A model generated the notes under the pieces. It had not been told where the DNA came from and did not search any database. It saw only the letters and a program-made list of their open reading frames with translations. A stretch of 7,145 nt of DNA from a bacterium (GTDB taxonomy: Bacteria > Krumholzibacteriota > Krumholzibacteriia > JACNKJ01). The stretch covers positions 1-7,145 of the forward strand of contig JACNKJ010000242.1 in NCBI GenBank assembly GCA_014382085.1, in the 5' to 3' direction. The first letter of the stretch is position 1; each line of letters starts with the position of its first letter. This document shows, piece after piece, positions 1 to 6,959 of the stretch. The position numbers and the translations under genes were made by a program.

Positions 1-2
1 AG

Positions 3-692
3 GAACGCACCCTGGTGACCACCCTGACCAAGCGCATGAGCGAGGAACTCACCGACTACCTGCTCGCCAACGGGATTCGCGTGGCTTACCTGCACAGCGA
101 CATCAAGGCCCTTGAGCGTGTGGCCATCTTGCGCAAGCTGCGCCTGGGTGAGATCGACGTGCTGGTGGGCATCAATCTTTTGCGCGAGGGCTTGGACCTA
201 CCCGAAGTCTCCCTGGTGGCTATTCTCGACGCGGACCGCGAGGGCTTCCTTCGCAGCCATACCAGTTTGATACAAACCGCCGGACGTGCCGCGCGGCATG
301 AAGATGGCCGGGTTATCCTATACGCAGACAATCAGACCAAATCCATCAAGGCTGCCGTGGAGGAAACGGCCCGTCGCCGGAAGCTGCAAGAAGCCTATAA
401 TACTGAGCACGGCATCACGCCGCGTGGTATTCGCAAGAGCGCGGCGGAAATCGAATTGTCCACCCAAATGGGCGAGGGCAAGAAGAAGGAAGGCGAGGCC
501 GGCGCGCACCGTATCGCCATGCGATTCGAACACATGGAACTGGCCGAACGCATCGCGGAATTGGAACGTGAGATGCGCGCCGAGGCCGACGCGCGGCGCT
601 TCGAGGCGGCGGCCAGCCTGCGCGATCACATCGAGGAACTGAGGCTGCAATTGGCGGCCGATGGGAGGCAGGATGAAGGATCCATGGCTTAG
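3..692 (+). CDS. uvrB: UvrABC excinuclease subunit B, C-terminal part (5' end outside window)
   Basis: UvrB is the helicase-like damage-verification subunit of bacterial nucleotide excision repair; it is loaded by UvrA and then recruits UvrC. The reading frame is already open at base 3, so the GTG at 15 is an internal valine. About 229 of the usual ~670 residues are present. Seen directly: helicase domain 2 with TTLTKRM (fragment residues 6-12), YLHSD (29-33), VLVGINLLREGLDLPE (53-68), AILDAD (73-78) and the motif VI region QTAGRAARH (91-99), which carries the ATP-contacting arginines. The YNTEHGITPRGI segment follows (132-143), then a charged linker rich in K, E and G, then a C-terminal UVR motif (about 175-217), the coiled-coil hairpin that contacts UvrA and UvrC. 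The last 20 bases overlap nadC and contain its ribosome binding site, which suggests translational coupling. The identification is secure. Confidence 0.97.
   Translation, partial: ERTLVTTLTKRMSEELTDYLLANGIRVAYLHSDIKALERVAILRKLRLGEIDVLVGINLLREGLDLPEVSLVAILDADREGFLRSHTSLIQTAGRAARHEDGRVILYADNQTKSIKAAVEETARRRKLQEAYNTEHGITPRGIRKSAAEIELSTQMGEGKKKEGEAGAHRIAMRFEHMELAERIAELEREMRAEADARRFEAAASLRDHIEELRLQLAADGRQDEGSMA
663..668 (+). promoter_or_regulatory. Ribosome binding site of nadC
   Basis: GGGAGG lies four bases before the ATG at 673, inside the last codons of uvrB. It decides the nadC start: an in-frame ATG at 661 would sit on top of this site and has no good Shine-Dalgarno sequence of its own. Confidence 0.75.
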
Positions 693-1551
693 CTGGCCTT
701 CCGATCTACGAGACGCGGCCACCGCCTTGATCGATCTGGCCTTGGGTGAAGATTTGGGCGAAGGCGATCTCACGGCCGAGTATTTTTCATCGGACGAGAA
801 TCTGCTTCAAGTGCGCTTAGTCGCTCGCCAGACAGGAACCTTGGCGGGACTGCCCCTCTTTCTGCAGGTGCTTCAGCGCGTATCCGGTGGCGAAATCAAT
901 CTGCTGGAATTCGCAGAGGACGGCAGCGAGTTCGCCGAGGGTAGTGTTCTCGCGCGGATCAGCGGACCTGCGGCGGCGATTCACTCGGCCGAGCGCACGG
1001 CCCTCAATTTCCTGCAGCGCTTATCCGCTGTGGCCACCCGTGCAGCACAGGCCACAGCAAAAAGTGTGGGACCCGTGATTCTGGACACGCGCAAGACCAC
1101 ACCGGGTTATCGCTTGCTTGAAAAATACGCCGTGCGCAGGGGCGGCGGCGCGAATCATCGAATGGGGCTTTTCGACGCGGTCATGGTCAAGGACAATCAC
1201 AAGGAAGCTCTCGGCGGTATGGATGCCGTCATGGAAAAGGTGGCCGCCCTGCCAGATGGATTTCCCGTTTACGTGGAAGTGGACACGCTCGTAGAGCTAG
1301 GTCAATTGTTGGCCCATCCTGCCAAGGCTCGAATTTACCGAATACTTCTGGATAACTTCCCGCCCGCCCATGCGGCCCAAGCCGTGGCCCTACGAACCGA
1401 ACTCGGCGGCGGACCCGATTTTGAAATTTCGGGTGGGTTGACGGTAGCTGATCTAGCCAATTCACACTACAGGGATATCGAATACGCTAGCTTGGGCAGT
1501 CTGACCCATGGCGGCGGCGCCATCGACCTGGCTCTCGAGGTGGATGCATGA
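673..1551 (+). CDS. nadC: Nicotinate-nucleotide pyrophosphorylase (quinolinate phosphoribosyltransferase)
   Basis: NadC is a cytosolic enzyme that converts quinolinate and PRPP to nicotinate mononucleotide, CO2 and pyrophosphate in de novo NAD synthesis. With the ATG at 673 the protein has 292 residues, close to the usual 280-300. The N-terminal sandwich domain carries LGEDLGEGDLT (24-34). The barrel domain carries SAERTALNFLQRLS (105-118), the signature LDTRKTTPG (137-145), GGGANHRMGLFDAVMVKDNH (157-176), VEVDT (201-205), LLDNF (225-229) and EISGGL (251-256). By family knowledge the substrate-binding residues correspond to R108, R140, K141, H162, R163, K173, E202 and D227, and all are present. 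The late loop reads GSLTHGGGAIDLAL, whereas LTHS(A/V)xALDxSL is more usual; this is a mild variation. The gene overlaps uvrB by 20 bases and the biotin ligase gene by 4 (ATGA), so it lies within an operon. No nadA or nadB is visible here. Confidence 0.96.
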   Translation: MKDPWLSWPSDLRDAATALIDLALGEDLGEGDLTAEYFSSDENLLQVRLVARQTGTLAGLPLFLQVLQRVSGGEINLLEFAEDGSEFAEGSVLARISGPAAAIHSAERTALNFLQRLSAVATRAAQATAKSVGPVILDTRKTTPGYRLLEKYAVRRGGGANHRMGLFDAVMVKDNHKEALGGMDAVMEKVAALPDGFPVYVEVDTLVELGQLLAHPAKARIYRILLDNFPPAHAAQAVALRTELGGGPDFEISGGLTVADLANSHYRDIEYASLGSLTHGGGAIDLALEVDA

Positions 1552-2336
1552 GTCGCCAGCCGGAGCAAGAGGCCACTTTTCAGGCCGCCATGCGAGGGGG
1601 CTGGGGTCATCCGCTGGAATATCATGATGAATTGGAGAGCACCCAAGATCGCCTGTTGCAGTTGGCCCATCATGGGGATTCCGTCGGCGCATGCGTGGTG
1701 GCTGACCATCAGGCCGGTGGGCGTGGCCAACATGGTCGCCTCTGGCAGGTGAAGCCCGGTCAGGGCCTGCTTTTCTCTTTGCTCCTTCGTCCTCAACTGC
1801 CGGCTGCCGAATTGGGTGGCCTTCCTCCTTTGGTCGCCTCATTGGCATTGCTACGCAGTTTGTCGCCCTTGGAACTCGACCTCTCTCTTCGCTGGCCCAA
1901 TGACCTTTACGCCGGGCCGCGCAAACTGGCCGGCCTGCTCATGGAAGGGCGAATCGAGGGTGAAAACTATCGACACATCGCCTTGGGCATCGGCCTGAAT
2001 CTCGGGCAGGCACGCATCGATTTCCCGCCGGAGTTATGCGATCGGGCCGTTTCCCTGCACCAACTTCTGGGTCAAGTCCCCCTTCCCCAGGATATCCTTG
2101 CCGGGTTTCTCATCGAGATGGAAACCCTTTGGACTCGCCTGGAAGCGGGAGAGGGATCGGCCTTGGTCCGGGAATGGAAGCGGCATTGGCCCGATGCGAA
2201 ACGCGTGGTTCGCACCACCGATGGTCTGGGCCAGGCCATGGACGTAAATGACCAGGGAGCCTTGGTACTCATCAAAAACACCGGTGAACATCATCTCTAC
2301 GACAGCAACTCCATCCTCAGCTGGGAGGGACCCTGA
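1548..2336 (+). CDS. birA: Biotin--[acetyl-CoA-carboxylase] ligase, catalytic form without HTH domain
   Basis: This enzyme activates biotin with ATP to biotinyl-5'-AMP and attaches it to the lysine of biotin-carrier domains, chiefly that of acetyl-CoA carboxylase. The 262-residue protein shows ESTQD (30-34), the adenylate/biotin loop GGRGQHGRLW (57-66, matching the family GRGRxGRxW), RWPNDLY (115-121), and KLAGLLMEG (126-134), whose K126 corresponds to the active-site lysine of the E. coli enzyme. ALGIGLNL (145-152) and a short C-terminal beta domain (about 214-262) follow. The roughly 20 residues before the catalytic domain leave no room for the winged helix of BirA-type repressors, so it should act only as an enzyme (group I ligase). 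The ATG at 1548 overlaps the nadC stop as ATGA, and GAGGTGG at 1537-1543 is a good ribosome binding site. The coaX start follows with a 1-base overlap. Confidence 0.94.
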   Translation: MSRQPEQEATFQAAMRGGWGHPLEYHDELESTQDRLLQLAHHGDSVGACVVADHQAGGRGQHGRLWQVKPGQGLLFSLLLRPQLPAAELGGLPPLVASLALLRSLSPLELDLSLRWPNDLYAGPRKLAGLLMEGRIEGENYRHIALGIGLNLGQARIDFPPELCDRAVSLHQLLGQVPLPQDILAGFLIEMETLWTRLEAGEGSALVREWKRHWPDAKRVVRTTDGLGQAMDVNDQGALVLIKNTGEHHLYDSNSILSWEGP

Positions 2337-3067
2337 TGGCCGATCTGCTCTGCCTCGATCGCGGTAATTCCGGTCTCAAGGGTCTCCTCTATGATGGAAA
2401 CTGCGTCGTGGCTCGTCCCAAATTCGATGAAAACTGGCGACGCGCTCTCGCGCGCATGCCCTTGGATAAGATCGATGTGGCCTTGTGCTCCGTAGCACCC
2501 TCTCGTGATAAAGAGCTGCGCGCCTTCTTTTCAGAAAAGGGCGTCGATGTTTGGACTCTTCGTGGCGACAGTGAAGTTCCCTTCCCTGTGGATATTCGAG
2601 GACGCGAGACCTTGGGCGCAGATCGTCTGGCCAACATGGCCTTCGCCTACCTCAATCGACGATATCCGGCCATCGTGGTGGATGCGGGAAGCGCCGTGAC
2701 CTTGGATTTGATGGATGCCGAAGGCCGCTATCGCGGTGGATTGATCATTCCCGGTCCCAGGCTATGGCTCCAGGGGCTGGCGGAGGGCGGAGAATTGCTG
2801 CCCGCGGTGGATCTTGTCCCTGATATTCCACTTCTGGGACTAGAAACCCGTGAGGCTCTGGCGGCAGGCGCTGTCTGGGGTCTCAGGGAGGCCGTTCAGG
2901 GCCTGATAGTTCGCCTGGGGGCCTTGATTGAGGAGCCCGTCTCGGTCATCCTCACGGGCGGCGCAGCGCCGCTGCTGGCGGAAGCATGGCGAGGCGAGGC
3001 GCCGAGCTCGGAGCGCGACTGGACCTTGCAGGGTTTGGCCGGTCTCTACCGCTGGAACCACCGCTAG
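2336..3067 (+). CDS. coaX: Type III pantothenate kinase
   Basis: CoaX phosphorylates pantothenate with ATP, the first step of CoA synthesis. By family knowledge the type III enzymes need a monovalent cation and are not feedback-inhibited by CoA. The protein has 243 residues, near the usual ~250. It shows the ASKHA-fold phosphate-1 loop LDRGNSGLKG (7-16, family DxGNT), ETLGADR (91-97), phosphate-2 motif VVDAGSAVTLD (114-124, family VDxGTAxTxD with S for T), GGLIIPG (134-140) and ILTGGAAPLL (205-214). D8, D96 and D116 match the three conserved acidic residues of the family. The ATG at 2336 shares its A with the TGA of the preceding ligase gene (TGATG), and GGGAGGGA at 2323-2330 is a strong ribosome binding site, so translation is probably coupled. 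Biotin ligase and CoaX are neighbours in many bacteria and are fused in Neisseria. The operon seems to end here. Confidence 0.94.
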   Translation: MADLLCLDRGNSGLKGLLYDGNCVVARPKFDENWRRALARMPLDKIDVALCSVAPSRDKELRAFFSEKGVDVWTLRGDSEVPFPVDIRGRETLGADRLANMAFAYLNRRYPAIVVDAGSAVTLDLMDAEGRYRGGLIIPGPRLWLQGLAEGGELLPAVDLVPDIPLLGLETREALAAGAVWGLREAVQGLIVRLGALIEEPVSVILTGGAAPLLAEAWRGEAPSSERDWTLQGLAGLYRWNHR

Positions 3068-3282
3068 TTGTTGGAGACTGGCGACGGGCGACAAAGAAGA
3101 ACCCCGGCCCTGAGCGAGAGGGCCGGGATTCCGGGAGAAGCCTGCTCCGGAGGAGTAATTCCGGTGCAGTGATGGAGCAAATTGGACGATCCTCAGGGAG
3201 AAGCATCGGACGTCGTCCAGTAACAGGTATCGGCCCCGAGCCTCGTCTCTGAAGCGTTAATTTCTTGTCAGGCAATCGCCCG
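3068..3282 (+). other. Intergenic region with several inverted repeats, possible structured leader or small RNA
   Basis: No convincing gene lies in this stretch. Besides the hairpin at 3103-3127, two further helices can be drawn: TGCTCC (3143-3148) with GGAGCA (3174-3179), and TGGACGA (3183-3189) with TCGTCCA (3213-3219). GGGCCGG (3120-3126) can pair with TCGGCCC (3230-3236, one G-U pair) and would close both into a three-way junction, at the cost of opening the first hairpin. A 9-base direct repeat GGGAGAAGC occurs at 3133-3141 and 3196-3204, and ATTCCGG occurs at 3128-3134 and 3158-3164. The pattern matches none of the riboswitch or small-RNA consensus sequences I know. No clear promoter starts in it. 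It could be a 5' leader of the gene at 3295, a 3' UTR, or an independent RNA. The pairings are seen by eye; function is inference. Confidence 0.35.
3103..3127 (+). terminator. GC-rich hairpin after coaX, possible U-less terminator
   Basis: CCCGGCCCT (3103-3111) and AGGGCCGGG (3119-3127) are perfect 9-bp complements around a 7-base loop, 36 bases after the coaX stop. No T-run follows, so it is not a standard intrinsic terminator. It could be a factor-assisted terminator or an mRNA-stabilising 3' hairpin for the uvrB-nadC-birA-coaX operon. Its 3' arm can also pair with CGGCCC at 3231-3236, so it may instead be one state of a larger RNA fold. Confidence 0.45.
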
Positions 3283-3288
3283 AAGGGA
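3283..3288 (+). promoter_or_regulatory. Ribosome binding site deciding the start of the RimB-like gene
   Basis: AAGGGA ends six bases before the ATG at 3295. It abuts the other in-frame ATG at 3289 with no spacing and lies downstream of a possible TTG at 3265, so 3295 is the best supported start. Confidence 0.55.
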
Positions 3289-3294
3289 ATGGCC

Positions 3295-3783
3295 ATGGGC
3301 AATGAAATCCGCGTGGGTTGGAAGGAACGGGTTCAATTCCCCCTCTGGGGTATGACCTTGAAAGCCCTACTGGATCCCACCGCGCCTCTGTCCACCCTGG
3401 CAGTGGAGAGGGTCGAAACTTTGGGGCGCATGCGCGACGACGAAGGCCGACGCCGGCTCGTTTTGCGCCTTGCCGTGCCCATGGCTCGCGGGAAAGGCCG
3501 TCTAAAGCTGGTTTACGCCTACTACCATCGACGGACTAAATTAGGTGAAGTGGCTGGCAGACAATACGTTGTGAAGATCCCACTGCTTCTGGGCGAACAA
3601 AGCTTCGAGGCTGAAGTGGCACTGCTTCCCGCAGAGCGGCGGCGGCATTTCCTGCATCTGGGGCGCGAAGCCCTGGCCAGCCGGTTCTTTATAGACGCCT
3701 CCGCCGCCTATCTGCACAAACTTCCGGCTAAAATTCTGGACGCCGATCCCTTCCTACCTTTGCCCGAGGTCGAAGAAAGTTAA
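3295..3783 (+). CDS. RimB/ATP-dependent zinc protease-like (retropepsin-fold) protein with altered active-site motif
   Basis: The 162-residue soluble protein follows the layout of the RimB / ATP-dependent Zn protease family (Pfam Zn_protease, retropepsin-like), members of which act with RimK-type glutamate ligases. The match is: GWKERVQFPLWGMTLKALLDPTA (8-30) against the family pattern GWREWV.LP.LG...IKAKVDTGA; a central strand region with HRR (78-80), GRQYVVKIPLLLG (88-100); and LHLGREALASRFFIDASAAYL (120-140) against MLLGR.AL.GRFLVDP..SYL. The catalytic aspartate is kept (D27), but the family D-T-G-A reads D-P-T-A and the following T-S-A-L-H is P-L-S-T-L. It may therefore be catalytically altered or inactive. 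The family assignment is from recalled motifs and is moderately sure. It has no signal peptide or membrane segment. The gene is followed after 31 bases by the independent groEL promoter; its own promoter is not evident. Starts at 3265 (TTG) and 3289 (ATG) are less likely on ribosome-site spacing. Confidence 0.7.
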   Translation: MGNEIRVGWKERVQFPLWGMTLKALLDPTAPLSTLAVERVETLGRMRDDEGRRRLVLRLAVPMARGKGRLKLVYAYYHRRTKLGEVAGRQYVVKIPLLLGEQSFEAEVALLPAERRRHFLHLGREALASRFFIDASAAYLHKLPAKILDADPFLPLPEVEES

Positions 3784-3791
3784 GCCACTAC

Positions 3792-3820
3792 TTGCAAGCC
3801 CATGGGGGCCTGTCTATATT
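3792..3820 (+). promoter_or_regulatory. Sigma-70 type promoter of groEL
   Basis: TTGCAA (3792-3797) and TATATT (3815-3820) are separated by exactly 17 bases, each 5/6 to consensus. Transcription should begin near 3826-3828, just before the inverted repeat. The upstream box in its context, CTTGCAA, also resembles the heat-shock sigma-32 -35 box (CTTGAAA), but the -10 element is sigma-70-like, not CCCCATNT. Confidence 0.75.
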
Positions 3821-3829
3821 GGACGCGCG

Positions 3830-3856
3830 CTGGCAGTAGCGCAGCCTAACTGCCAA
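3830..3856 (+). promoter_or_regulatory. CIRCE-like inverted repeat, putative HrcA-type operator of groEL
   Basis: TGGCAGT (3831-3837) and ACTGCCA (3849-3855) are perfect inverted repeats. Taken as 9-base arms around a 9-base spacer (3839-3847), the element has the geometry of CIRCE (TTAGCACTC-N9-GAGTGCTAA), keeps the GCA and TGC cores in register, and matches 5 and 6 of 9 arm bases. Arm positions that differ from CIRCE change on both sides so that pairing is preserved. It sits at the presumed transcription start, where HrcA operators commonly lie. The operator role is inference. Confidence 0.55.
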
Positions 3857-3904
3857 TATCTATGAAATAAAACGACTTATGGGGCGCCAAGGGGCGATCC
3901 CATC

Positions 3905-3911
3905 AAAGGAG
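3905..3911 (+). promoter_or_regulatory. Ribosome binding site of groEL
   Basis: AAAGGAG is followed by five bases and the ATG at 3917. The in-frame GTG at 3911 overlaps this site, so it is not the start. Confidence 0.85.
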
Positions 3912-3916
3912 TGAAA

Positions 3917-5554
<1,638 letters not shown>

Positions 5555-5575
5555 TTCTGAATCAAAGATTCAGGA
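5555..5575 (+). other. Short hairpin directly after the groEL stop
   Basis: CTGAATC (5557-5563) and GATTCAG (5567-5573) are perfect 7-bp complements around an AAA loop, and the stem extends by a G-U and an A-T pair to 5555-5575. It begins one base after the stop codon and precedes the main terminator. It has no T-run, so it more likely protects the mRNA 3' end or assists termination. Confidence 0.6.
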
Positions 5576-5583
5576 ATTCCAGG

Positions 5584-5614
5584 ACCGGGGGCCGAGAGGC
5601 TCCCGGTTTTTTTT
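5584..5614 (+). terminator. Intrinsic terminator of groEL
   Basis: ACCGGGGGCC (5584-5593) pairs with GGCTCCCGGT (5598-5607) through ten base pairs including one G-U, with a GAGA tetraloop, followed by eight T residues (5607-5614). This is a textbook Rho-independent terminator on the + strand, 30 bases after the groEL stop. Confidence 0.95.
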
Positions 5615-5709
5615 GGATTCTCACAGCATTCCGGACAGCGCTTGAGTTCTGAACTTGAAAGACCGATCCTTGTGAATAGTGATCTAACCCCTTTTCCGAT
5701 GGATTAAAC

Positions 5710-6891
5710 TTGAGAGCGCTTCAAATCACTCTACTCGCTTGCCTGTCGCTGCTTGGATCGGCTTTGGCGGAAACTCTCCATGTGCCCCTGCAATATCCGA
5801 CTATCGCCGCCGGCCTGTCAGGGGCCGCATATGGCGACACGGTGCTCGTGGCCTGCGGACACTACATCGTGGCTGATCTTGTCATAAAGGACGGCGTGAC
5901 CCTGCGAAGCGCCGGCGGAGTGCCAGATTGCGTTATCCTCAATGGACAAAGCGTGAATCAGATTATGCGGGGCACGGATCTTGGTGTAGACACCCGCATC
6001 GAGGGTTTCACTTTCCGCTGGGGGAGGGCCACCCATGAGGGTGGCGTCGGCTCGGCCCTGGAACTTGTGGATTCCCATCCGACCCTTCGCCACTGTCTTT
6101 TCCTGGAAAATGTGTCCACCTGGGGTGGCGCCGTTTCGGCTTTAGGCTCGATTTTGATTTTCGAGGATTGTCGTTTCGAAGGGAATCGGGCCTACCACTA
6201 CGGCGGAGCAATTTGGTGCGATGAATTTTCGCCGACCCGCTTCCTGCGCTGCGAGTTTATCGGAAATGAATCCGGTTTGGGCGGGGGGGCGATTTCATCC
6301 TACGGCTTCTCCTCGGTGACGCTCACCGATTGCCAGCTCAGGGAAAACGAGTCGGCAGTCGGTGCCGGCTTGCATGCGATTACCGCCTCGCCACTGTTGG
6401 ACCACTGCAGTTTCGTGGACAATGTGGCCCTCTCATACGGCGGTGCATTCGCATTGCAAGGGGGAGATGCAAGCATCATCCAATGTACCTTCGCCCGCAA
6501 CAGCGCGCCTTTGGGAAGCGCGCTGGACTACCGCGCCCACGATGGCGGCTATCCTTCCATTCCAAATCTGAGCTGCTCCATCCTAGCCTTCAACGAAGGC
6601 GGCGCGGCCGTATCCTGTGTGGATGGCGACGCCTTCGCCTGGGATACCGATATTTTCGGCAATCTCGGCGGGGACTGGACCGGCTGCATGGCCCCGCTCC
6701 TGGGACAGTGGGGGAATATCTCGGAGGATCCCGAATTTTGCAGCCAAAACGATTTCATCAATTTAGGGCTCCAACTCGACTCGCCTTGCCTCGTCGAGGG
6801 CTGCCTGGGATACCTGGGCGCCCATCCGGTAGATTGCGGGATCGCCAAAAGCGAAGTCAGCAGCTGGTCCCAGGTTAAAATCCTCTACTGA
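5710..6891 (+). CDS. Secreted right-handed parallel beta-helix repeat protein (Pmp-like FxxN/GGA repeats)
   Basis: The 393-residue protein begins with a signal peptide (about 1-20, cleavage after SALA), so it is exported. VPLQYPTIAAGLSGAAYGDT (25-44) and DGVTLRSAGG (61-70) match the usual N-cap of bacterial beta-helix proteins. Six coils of 25-27 residues follow, each with a cysteine two residues before FxxN and then GGA[IVF]: C129/FLEN/GGAV, C154/FEGN/GGAI, C181/FIGN/GGAI, C208/LREN (degenerate), C233/FVDN/GGAF and C259/FARN (degenerate GSAL). C289 continues the ladder. FxxN and GGA[ILV] are the hallmark motifs of chlamydial Pmp proteins, but there is no autotransporter barrel here. The end has a cysteine-rich block (C326, C344, C360, C365, C376) and the tail WSQVKILY. 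No catalytic residues of pectate lyases are evident, so an adhesive or surface role is inference. No ATG is available in frame upstream: a stop at 5680-5682 precedes the TTG at 5710, which has only a weak ribosome site. Confidence 0.8.
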   Translation: MRALQITLLACLSLLGSALAETLHVPLQYPTIAAGLSGAAYGDTVLVACGHYIVADLVIKDGVTLRSAGGVPDCVILNGQSVNQIMRGTDLGVDTRIEGFTFRWGRATHEGGVGSALELVDSHPTLRHCLFLENVSTWGGAVSALGSILIFEDCRFEGNRAYHYGGAIWCDEFSPTRFLRCEFIGNESGLGGGAISSYGFSSVTLTDCQLRENESAVGAGLHAITASPLLDHCSFVDNVALSYGGAFALQGGDASIIQCTFARNSAPLGSALDYRAHDGGYPSIPNLSCSILAFNEGGAAVSCVDGDAFAWDTDIFGNLGGDWTGCMAPLLGQWGNISEDPEFCSQNDFINLGLQLDSPCLVEGCLGYLGAHPVDCGIAKSEVSSWSQVKILY

Positions 6892-6906
6892 GGCCCATAC
6901 CCCGCC

Positions 6907-6935
6907 TTGACACTGCCCCCGACCCTCCTTAGTCT
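6907..6935 (+). promoter_or_regulatory. Candidate promoter of folB
   Basis: A perfect TTGACA (6907-6912) is followed after 17 bases by TAGTCT (6930-6935), which matches TATAAT at only three positions. It lies 15 bases after the preceding stop codon and would give a short leader of about 18 bases before the folB start. The strong -35 box and exact spacing favour it; the poor -10 box keeps it tentative. Confidence 0.45.
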
Positions 6936-6959
6936 GAGCCATTCGAAGGGACGCGGGGC

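Noticed and set aside
15..17. GTG at 15 as the start of a complete gene.
   Set aside because: The UvrB reading frame and family similarity continue upstream to the window edge, so the GTG is an internal valine codon.
3076..3083. GACTGGCG resembles a conserved piece of the ZTP (pfl) riboswitch.
   Set aside because: The required second conserved element (CCGCC-GGGC type) and the pseudoknot partners are missing downstream, so it is a chance match.
3133..3204. GGGAGAAGC repeats suggested a tandem glycine riboswitch.
   Set aside because: The conserved core with CCGAAGG and the CTCAGGCAAAAGGAC segment are not present.
3172..3252. Short arginine-rich open frame (MEQIGRSSGRSIGRR...) in the intergenic region.
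   Set aside because: No ribosome binding site of note and arginine-rich composition as expected from random GC-rich sequence; it also lies over the predicted RNA stems.
3329..3343. GGGTTCAATTCCC looks like a tRNA T-arm.
   Set aside because: No anticodon arm, D-arm or acceptor stem can be placed around it, and it lies in the coding sequence of the RimB-like gene.
5642..5688. Possible promoter for the beta-helix gene: TTGAAA (5655-5660; CTTGAAA also fits a sigma-32 -35 box), with a hyphenated palindrome AGTTC-T-GAACT (5645-5655) overlapping it.
   Set aside because: No acceptable -10 element lies at 16-18 bases, and no CCCCATNT lies at sigma-32 spacing. The palindrome is too short to call an operator.
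5734..5745. LLAC in the signal peptide as a lipoprotein box.
   Set aside because: The cysteine is residue 11, too early for a full hydrophobic core before it, and a good signal peptidase I site (SALA) follows at residues 17-20.
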